From the NCBI RefSeq assembly GCF_018998565.1, contig NZ_JAHNZO010000032.1:30663-94662 (forward strand): a stretch of 64,000 bases of DNA, in the 5' to 3' direction. How positions within the stretch are numbered: position 1 is the stretch's first letter; each line of letters begins with the position of its first letter. Below, in pieces: positions 59,048 through 64,000 of this stretch. The notes under the pieces were generated by a model. The model was given only the letters and a program-made list of their open reading frames with translations, made no database searches and was not told the origin of the DNA. This stretch comes from Paenibacillus oleatilyticus (GTDB lineage: Bacteria > Bacillota > Bacilli > Paenibacillales > NBRC-103111). The position numbers and the translations under genes were made by a program.

Positions 59048-60067
59048 TTAGGCGCGATGAAGACGGAAGACCGGCCGGACGCTGCCGACCTGATCGCCGC
59101 GGCGGTTGTTCACCGCCGGCTGGTGGAAGCCGGCAATCTGCGCTGCCTCCTCGGGGTTAAGCAAACCGAGCTGGAGCAGCGTTTCGGCTGCGGCGGGATA
59201 GATGGCGCGTTCGGCGCCGTCTTCGATTTTGACGGCAATGCCGATGCCCTGCTCCGGCACGGTGGCTGCATATAAGCCCTCGGCTCCCATTTTGCCGATG
59301 ATGCGGCCTTGCGTCAGCGCGGCGAGGCGGGTATCGAATCTGTTGCTGCCGGCTACATAGAACGGCGCTTGCCGAATCGCTCCGATGATCGTCCGGCAAG
59401 CCTTCGCCCGCTCCGGAGACAGGCTGTCCGGCCGTCCGAGCCGCGCGTAAGCGAAGGCGAGCGAGGCCAGCGGGACGGCGAATACGGGGACTCCGCAGCC
59501 GTCGGTTCCAAGCGTGATGCTTTCCGGCGGGACCCCGCACATATCGGCGACCGTCCGAAGCATTTTTTGCTGGACAGGATGCTCGGGTGCGATATACTGT
59601 TGTATAGGAACATTCATGAGCTTGGCAAGCGCTAGCATGCCGGCGTGCTTGCCGGAGCAGTTGTTATGAAGCTGTCCGGGTTCGTGCCGCTCCCGCTTTA
59701 ACGCATCGGCCGCGGGCTTATACATCGGCTCCTGCGGGCCGCAGCCTAGAGCGCTTTCATCCAGTCCCAGCTTTCGTAAAATCTCCAAAGCGGTTGCCGC
59801 ATGCTCCGGTTCCCCTCCGTGCGAGGCGCAAAGCAGCGCCGTTTCCGATGGCGTTAGCCCGAATCGTTCGCTTCCGCCGGCTTCCAGCAGCGGGATGGCT
59901 TGCAGCAGTTTGGCTGTCGAGCGGGTAAACGTGTAAAATTCCGGATTCCCGGCATACGCTAGCAGTTTCCGCTCGTGATCCACAATGGCGATATGACCAC
60001 GGTGTACGCTTTCGGTCATCGATCTGCGGGAGATTTCGACTAACAATTCATTTTCCGGTGCACCCAT
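59048..60067 (-). CDS. Asparaginase, Rhizobium-type (pfam06089 family)
   Basis: Enzyme of 339 residues of the thermolabile L-asparaginase II family first known from Rhizobium etli, unrelated to the AnsA/AnsB fold. Family patterns: ESVHRGHIAIVD, FTRSTAKLLQAIPLLEAG, ASHGGEPEHAATALEIL, LHNNCSGKHAGMLALAK, TDGCGVPVFAVPLASLA and KMGAEGLYAATVP. AAAGGA is 10 bases before ATG 60067. It is inserted between ylbF and ylbG on the opposite strand, breaking the usual adjacency of these two. Confidence 0.88.
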   Translation of the reverse strand: MGAPENELLVEISRRSMTESVHRGHIAIVDHERKLLAYAGNPEFYTFTRSTAKLLQAIPLLEAGGSERFGLTPSETALLCASHGGEPEHAATALEILRKLGLDESALGCGPQEPMYKPAADALKRERHEPGQLHNNCSGKHAGMLALAKLMNVPIQQYIAPEHPVQQKMLRTVADMCGVPPESITLGTDGCGVPVFAVPLASLAFAYARLGRPDSLSPERAKACRTIIGAIRQAPFYVAGSNRFDTRLAALTQGRIIGKMGAEGLYAATVPEQGIGIAVKIEDGAERAIYPAAAETLLQLGLLNPEEAAQIAGFHQPAVNNRRGDQVGSVRPVFRLHRA

Positions 60068-60120
60068 CGTTCATCGGTCCTTTCCTGATCCTATAGCAAA
60101 CAGAAAGAAGGTCATTGTCC

Positions 60121-60387
60121 ATGTTTACCGAGCGAAGTGGCATTATTGTCTGGGTAAGCGATTTGAAAGCGGCCGGCAAGCATTTGGATAAATATGGGAA
60201 TGTCCATTTTATTTCCAAAAGACTGCACTATGCCGCGATGTACGTTTATTCCAGCCGTTTGGACGAAACGATGAAGCAGCTTCAGAAGCTGCCGTTTGTA
60301 AAAAAGGTGGAACGCTCGTATCGAAACGAGATCAAAACCGAGTATAACAGTAACGTTCCGGATAAGACAAGATTCTATTCCCTGTAA
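60121..60387 (+). CDS. ylbG: YlbG family protein (DUF2129)
   Basis: Small cytoplasmic protein of 88 residues: RSGIIVWVSDLKAAGKHLDKYGNVHFISKRLHYAAMYV and the C-terminal patterns KLPFVKKVERSYRNEIKTEY match B. subtilis YlbG. Function unknown. ATG 60121 is chosen because AAGGT is too close to the in-frame TTG at 60115. A strong terminator follows at 60423-60461. Confidence 0.9.
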   Translation: MFTERSGIIVWVSDLKAAGKHLDKYGNVHFISKRLHYAAMYVYSSRLDETMKQLQKLPFVKKVERSYRNEIKTEYNSNVPDKTRFYSL

Positions 60388-60422
60388 TTTCGGAGCGAAT
60401 ATACGATCATAGCTTACGATAG

Positions 60423-60461
60423 GAATGGAGCTTCTGTGCGCAGAAGCTCCATTCTTTTTTT
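60423..60461 (+). terminator. ylbG terminator
   Basis: GAATGGAGCTTCTG (60423-60436) pairs perfectly with CAGAAGCTCCATTC (60441-60454), then seven T. The remainder of the 60388-60613 gap is AT-rich and shows nothing else clear. Confidence 0.93.
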
Positions 60462-60613
60462 GGGCATGCGCACCTTAGGAAAGCAGCAAATTCCTCCTGC
60501 GGTTTCTAAAGTTTTTTTAATTTGATTCTCGAGTTGGAATAAGGCAAAATAATAAGTAGCTTCGTGTGTACATAGGGTAACGGAACTATTTTTGTAGGAA
60601 AGGGGTTGGGAAG

Positions 60614-61054
60614 TTGAACGGAGGGAAAGTCGACGGCCGGGAACGAAAAAACGTATCGCGCGACGGGCTGCTTAGAGGCAAGCCGATTGCGGATATCGTC
60701 GTCACCCATCACGCTCGCAGCCGATGGGTCGATCGAGTGGAAACGGAAAAGACAGGCTTTCACGACATTACGGCTTTTTTATGGAGCAAGCTGAAGTCGA
60801 ACTCGATCCAACCCTACTACAAAAACGAGCAAGATGTTTACCTGATCGATGAGGATTTGGTCATGGTTGCCGAATTTGTCAAGATGGACACGGCAGAATC
60901 GGCGGGGGAACCGGAGGCGTACAAAATGATCGTCGTCACGTTTCTCGGGAGGATGTCGGAGACGATGGAGCTGCGGGATTTGCGTTCCTACTACTCCTGG
61001 CTTCGCCATTCGCGGCGCATGACGCTGATCAAGAACAGCCGTAAGCGAAGATAA
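60614..61054 (+). CDS. Conserved basic protein of unknown function
   Basis: Soluble, Arg/Lys-rich protein of 146 residues. TTG 60614 follows GAAAGGGG by 8 bases. It has a motif IVVTHHARSRWVDRVE near residues 28-43, a central beta-like part (DVYLIDEDLVMVAEFVKMDT, YKMIVVTFLGRM) and a basic tail (RHSRRMTLIKNSRKRR). There is no signal peptide. I do not recognise a family. It is a single gene with terminator at 61068-61096. Confidence 0.6.
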   Translation: MNGGKVDGRERKNVSRDGLLRGKPIADIVVTHHARSRWVDRVETEKTGFHDITAFLWSKLKSNSIQPYYKNEQDVYLIDEDLVMVAEFVKMDTAESAGEPEAYKMIVVTFLGRMSETMELRDLRSYYSWLRHSRRMTLIKNSRKRR

Positions 61055-61067
61055 ACTGCAAAGATTC

Positions 61068-61096
61068 AAGCATGCCGGGAGTCGGCATGCTTTTTT
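61068..61096 (+). terminator. Terminator after the 60614 gene
   Basis: AAGCATGCCG (61068-61077) pairs with CGGCATGCTT (61083-61092), T run follows. Confidence 0.92.
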
Positions 61097-61212
61097 AGCG
61101 CTTTCCCGCCCACAAGAAAACCAACCGCTGATCCGCGGTCGCGCATCCTCGAATTAGCTTCGATGAAGGTTTTCTTATATAATGAGGCTACAACGCTTGC
61201 GGAGGAGTCGTT

Positions 61213-62124
61213 ATGGCGCTTAACTTTCATCAGCTTCATATTTTTCATACCGTTGCGGAGAAGGGGAGCTTCTCCTATGCCGCGCAGGCGCTGCATATGA
61301 CACAGCCGGCGGTGACGATGCAGGTGCAGTCGCTTGAGGACTATTTCGGGACGAAGCTGTTCGTACGGTCGACCAAGCGGGTCGAGCTGACCGAAGCCGG
61401 CCGGACGCTGCTGCCGTTTGCATCCCGCAGCATTGAGCTGATGAGGGAAACGGACATCCGCATGTCCAAATTCACGCATATGCTGGAAGGCCGGCTGCAT
61501 CTGGGCGCGAGCTTAACGGTGGGGGAATATGTGCTGCCCCGGCTGCTCGGACCGTTCGGACAAGAATATCCGAACATCTCCGTCAGCATGAAGGTCATCA
61601 ATACGAAGCAAATTTTGGAGGAAGTGCTGAGTCATCAGCTGACCTTCGGCTTGGTGGAGGCCGAGGTGGATCATCCGGACGTGCATACGGAAGCTTTGCT
61701 GAATGACGAATTGAAGCTGATCGTGCCGAGGCGTCATCCGCTTGCCGAACGCGAGCAGATCGGTCTGGAGGAGCTTGCAAAATATCCGTTTATTTTGCGG
61801 GAGCAGGGGTCGGGAACGCGCAAGGTGATGGAGGAAGAGCTGGCCCGGGCCGGCTGCGATGTATCCGCCCTGAAAATCGTAATGGAGCTTGGCAGCACGG
61901 GGGCGGTAAAATCGGCCGTCGAGGCCGGACTCGGCATCTCGATCGTATCACAATCCTCCGTCAAGCATGAAGCTGCCCTCGGCGTTTTGCAGGTGAAGAA
62001 CGTCGAAGGAGTTTCCTTCGCCCGCAGCTTTCATGCCATTTACTTGAGCTCTACGCTGCTTCCCATCTCGGCCGTGACCTTCATGACCTTTTTGCGGGAG
62101 CGCGATTTAAGCCAGTGGTTATAA
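61213..62124 (+). CDS. LysR-family transcriptional regulator, CysL/CbbR-like
   Basis: Regulator of 303 residues. The N-terminal helix-turn-helix reads FHQLHIFHTVAEKGSFSYAAQALHMTQPAVTMQVQSLEDYFGTKLF. The effector domain shows GRLHLGASLTVGEYVLPRLLGPFGQEYPNISV and LREQGSGTRKVMEEEL, the latter frequent in the CysL/CbbR group. GGAGGAG precedes the ATG. No divergent target gene is seen; the next genes, in the same direction, are a PHP hydrolase and galU, so control in trans is likely. Confidence 0.88.
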   Translation: MALNFHQLHIFHTVAEKGSFSYAAQALHMTQPAVTMQVQSLEDYFGTKLFVRSTKRVELTEAGRTLLPFASRSIELMRETDIRMSKFTHMLEGRLHLGASLTVGEYVLPRLLGPFGQEYPNISVSMKVINTKQILEEVLSHQLTFGLVEAEVDHPDVHTEALLNDELKLIVPRRHPLAEREQIGLEELAKYPFILREQGSGTRKVMEEELARAGCDVSALKIVMELGSTGAVKSAVEAGLGISIVSQSSVKHEAALGVLQVKNVEGVSFARSFHAIYLSSTLLPISAVTFMTFLRERDLSQWL

Positions 62125-62161
62125 CAGACTCATATGAGAAAAAAGGGAGGTCTGTGGTTCT

Positions 62162-63010
62162 ATGGCATTTGCAGATTTACATACGCATACGCTGGCCTCG
62201 GACGGTACGAGGCCGCCTGCCGACAATGTCCGGCTTGCCGCAGAAGCGGGGCTCGCAGCGGTAGCGATCACCGATCATGATACAGTGGGCGGACTCCGGG
62301 AGGCGATGGAAGCGGGCTTGAAGTACGGCATCGCTGTCGTGCCGGGCGTGGAGATCAGCGCCGTTCATGCCGGACAGGACATTCATGTGCTCGGCTATTG
62401 GATCGACGATACGGACCCTCAGTTTCTGGCGAGGCTTGCAGAGCTGAGAGAAGTGCGCAACCGGCGCAACGAGATGATCGTGAACAAGCTTCAGGAGCTG
62501 GGACTTTCTGTCACGATGGACGACGTACTCGAATCGCTGCGGGCCTCGAAAAAAGAGGGCGATACCGTAGGCCGTCCGCACATCGCCGATGCTTTAGTGC
62601 GCAAAGGGTATGTAAGCTCGATGGCCGAAGCGTTCGACCGTTATTTGGCCAAAGGGGTGGCAGCCTATGTGAACCCGCCCCGCATCACGCCGCAGCAGGC
62701 GGTGGAGTGGATTCTGGAGGCCGGCGGAGCTCCGGTGCTGGCGCATCCGGGGCTGTACGGGCAGGACGAGCTGATCCCGCTGCTTGCGGAAGTCGGGCTC
62801 GTCGGTGTGGAAGCATTCCATTCCGACCATACCCCGGAGCAGGAAGCGCATTATGAAGCGCTGGCTGCCGAGCACGGCTTGTTGGTAACGGCGGGATCGG
62901 ATTATCATGGCGAACGGGGCGGCGTCGTGTTCCATGCGCCGATCGGGGCGCGCCGCGTCGCTGCGGACGTCGTAGACCGGCTATTCGAACGGAGGGGGAT
63001 GCGGTCATGA
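62162..63010 (+). CDS. PHP-domain phosphoesterase, TrpH/RnaAM-like
   Basis: Metal-dependent phosphoesterase of 282 residues. Metal ligands appear in ADLHTHTLASDG, AITDHDTVGG, VPGVEISAVHAGQDIHVLGY, VLAHPGLYG and a late TAGSDYHGE. Single-domain members include nucleoside 3',5'-bisphosphatases and the 5'-3' exoribonuclease RNase AM. Substrate is therefore a nucleotide or RNA end by analogy. GGGAGG lies 11 bases before the ATG. It overlaps galU by 4 bases. Confidence 0.88.
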   Translation: MAFADLHTHTLASDGTRPPADNVRLAAEAGLAAVAITDHDTVGGLREAMEAGLKYGIAVVPGVEISAVHAGQDIHVLGYWIDDTDPQFLARLAELREVRNRRNEMIVNKLQELGLSVTMDDVLESLRASKKEGDTVGRPHIADALVRKGYVSSMAEAFDRYLAKGVAAYVNPPRITPQQAVEWILEAGGAPVLAHPGLYGQDELIPLLAEVGLVGVEAFHSDHTPEQEAHYEALAAEHGLLVTAGSDYHGERGGVVFHAPIGARRVAADVVDRLFERRGMRS

Positions 63011-63873
63011 CCGTACGCAAGGCGATTATTCCGGCCGCGGGCCTCGGTACCCGATTTTTACCGGCGACCAAAGCGCAGCCGAAGGAGATGCTGCCGATCG
63101 TCGACAAGCCGGCGATTCAATATATCGTTGAGGAAGCCATCTCGTCCGGTATCGAAGATATTATGATCATTACCGGGCGCAACAAGCGGGCCATCGAAGA
63201 CCATTTCGACAAATCCATGGAGCTTGAGACCATTCTCGAAGAAAAAGGAAATCAGGAGCTGCTCGGCATCGTCCAGTCCGTATCGAACCTGGCTGACGTT
63301 CATTACATACGTCAAAAGCAGCCGCTTGGGCTCGGTCACGCAGTGCTCTGCGCCCGTAAATTTATCGGCAACGAGCCGTTCGCCGTGCTGCTTGGAGACG
63401 ATATCATCCAATCGGAGCCGCCTTGTCTGAAGCAAATGATCGACCTGCACGAGGCGACGAACACGTCGGTGATCGCTTGTCAGGAAGTACCCTGGGACGA
63501 CGTGGACAAATACGGTATCGTCTCGCCCTTGGCAGGACAGCATTCGCATCGTTATATCGACGGTTTGATCGAAAAGCCGGAACGCGGACAAGCCCCGTCC
63601 AACTGGGCGATTATCGGGCGGTATATCCTCACTCCGGATATTTTCGATATACTCGAGCGCAGCGAGCCGGGCCGCGGTGGCGAGATTCAATTGACCGACG
63701 CCTTGCAGGTGCTGAACCGGCTGCGGCATATGGTGATGTTTCCCGTACCGGGCCGGCGCTTTGATGTCGGCGACAAGCTGGGTTACCTCGAAGCGACGAT
63801 CGAGATGGCACTGGAGCGGGAGGAGCTGCGCGGACCGTTCGAAAGTTATTTGCGCAAGCGATTAGGTATGTAG
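63007..63873 (+). CDS. galU: UTP-glucose-1-phosphate uridylyltransferase
   Basis: Nucleotidyltransferase of 288 residues making UDP-glucose for cell-wall, teichoic acid or glycolipid synthesis. The nucleotide-binding signature PAAGLGTRFLPATKAQPKEMLPIVDKPAIQY is complete; FAVLLGDDI carries the metal Asp, and GLIEKP and GRYILTPDIFDIL are typical. GGAGGGGG precedes the ATG overlapping the PHP gene stop (ATGA). Followed by a strong terminator and intron-like sequence. Confidence 0.94.
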   Translation: MTVRKAIIPAAGLGTRFLPATKAQPKEMLPIVDKPAIQYIVEEAISSGIEDIMIITGRNKRAIEDHFDKSMELETILEEKGNQELLGIVQSVSNLADVHYIRQKQPLGLGHAVLCARKFIGNEPFAVLLGDDIIQSEPPCLKQMIDLHEATNTSVIACQEVPWDDVDKYGIVSPLAGQHSHRYIDGLIEKPERGQAPSNWAIIGRYILTPDIFDILERSEPGRGGEIQLTDALQVLNRLRHMVMFPVPGRRFDVGDKLGYLEATIEMALEREELRGPFESYLRKRLGM

Positions 63874-63877
63874 GAAG

Positions 63878-63926
63878 ACCGTCCTTCTAGCGGAAACGTA
63901 TCCGCTGAAGGGCGGTTTTTATTTTT
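63878..63926 (+). terminator. galU terminator
   Basis: ACCGTCCTTC-TAGCGGA (63878-63894) pairs with TCCGCT-GAAGGGCGGT (63901-63916), followed by TTTTATTTTT. Confidence 0.92.
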
Positions 63927-63927
63927 G

Positions 63928-64000
63928 GAGCGTGCCCAGAGGCACGCATCTTCTAGCCGGTGAAAATCCGGTCGCGGGAGGGGCCAAGCCCCCGCGTAGC
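63928..64000 (+). mobile_element. Putative 5' end of a group II intron (cut by window)
   Basis: Directly after the galU terminator T run there is a run of short hairpins typical of a group II intron 5' region: GCGTGCC-CAGA-GGCACGC (63930-63947), then TTCTAGCCGGTGAAAATCCG (63951-63970) with CCGG...CCGG, then a GC-rich stem GGGGC-CAA-GCCCC (63980-63992). The phrase TTCTAGCCGGTGAAA is, to my knowledge, characteristic of domain I in bacterial introns. Insertion just past a terminator hairpin is the known habit of class C introns. The reverse transcriptase would lie beyond base 64000, so this cannot be confirmed here. Confidence 0.55.

Noticed and set aside
1..64000. tRNA, rRNA, integrase, phage genes or complete IS
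   Set aside because: None was recognised on either strand; the only mobile-element traces are the MITE-like palindrome and the intron-like right edge.

Overview
The window reads as a chromosome segment of a spore-forming Gram-positive bacterium of the Paenibacillaceae (Paenibacillus/Cohnella-like). The evidence is strong AGGAGG-type ribosome binding sites, GTG and TTG starts, a tyrosine T-box leader, CcpA with the acuA/acuC/acsA set, a single-chain glycyl-tRNA synthetase, and the Bacillus-type neighbours ylaN, ftsW, yugN, ylbF and ylbG. Base composition is GC-rich for a Firmicute, so many long antisense shadow frames exist. No rRNA, tRNA, CRISPR array, prophage or intact insertion sequence was seen. 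Coding density is high, and nearly every transcription unit ends in a recognisable hairpin terminator.

Layout. 1-2.5 kb: an ssu-type sulfonate ABC importer, cut at the left edge. 2.7-8.9 kb: a stalk-domain exported protein, then a two-component system divergent from a three-gene ABC-2 exporter, like the B. subtilis linearmycin-resistance module LnrJK/LnrLMN. 9-12 kb: a conserved unknown gene with a palindromic promoter, and a TetR/MFS efflux pair with three identical operator-like repeats. 12.2-18.5 kb: a LacI-controlled sugar-acid operon (regulator, LarA-like protein, gluconokinase, SDR dehydrogenase, 6-phosphogluconate dehydrogenase) with a 100-bp near-palindrome before gnd. 19-24 kb: aroK, rhodanese, paired crcB fluoride channels, aroA, a C39 peptidase, a CoA-binding protein and thiE. 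24.2-28.7 kb: a Q/S-rich repeat protein, then PTS IICBA and enzyme I.

28.7-37.5 kb: PfpI-like, VanZ-like and zinc-finger proteins, ccpA, mtnN, glyQS, and the divergent acuAC/acsA acetate-activation locus. 37.5-43.6 kb: a 195-bp palindromic MITE-like element between duplicated terminators, a large class A penicillin-binding protein with FN3 domains, T-box-controlled tyrS, and rpsD with its leader. 44-54 kb: a DedA protein, an M29 aminopeptidase, an HPr-like protein lacking the phosphoacceptor histidine region, ylaN downstream of a Fur-type box, a Ca2+/H+ antiporter, an SDR without its catalytic Tyr/Lys, an Asp23 protein, ftsW, yugN, an M20 amidohydrolase, a CBS protein and a Gfo/Idh/MocA oxidoreductase. 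54-64 kb: a secreted nuclease, an XPB-type helicase with a translationally coupled partner, ylbF/ylbG with asparaginase between them, a LysR regulator, a PHP phosphoesterase and galU. The last 73 bases look like the 5' end of a group II intron placed just after the galU terminator.

Carbon control is the recurrent theme: CcpA, an HPr-like protein keeping the Ser-46 region, enzyme I with a sugar permease, a gluconate operon, and AcuA/AcuC/AcsA all lie in one window, with cre-like palindromes at acsA and at the M20 gene. All assignments are from reading motifs and gene context; no database search was run.
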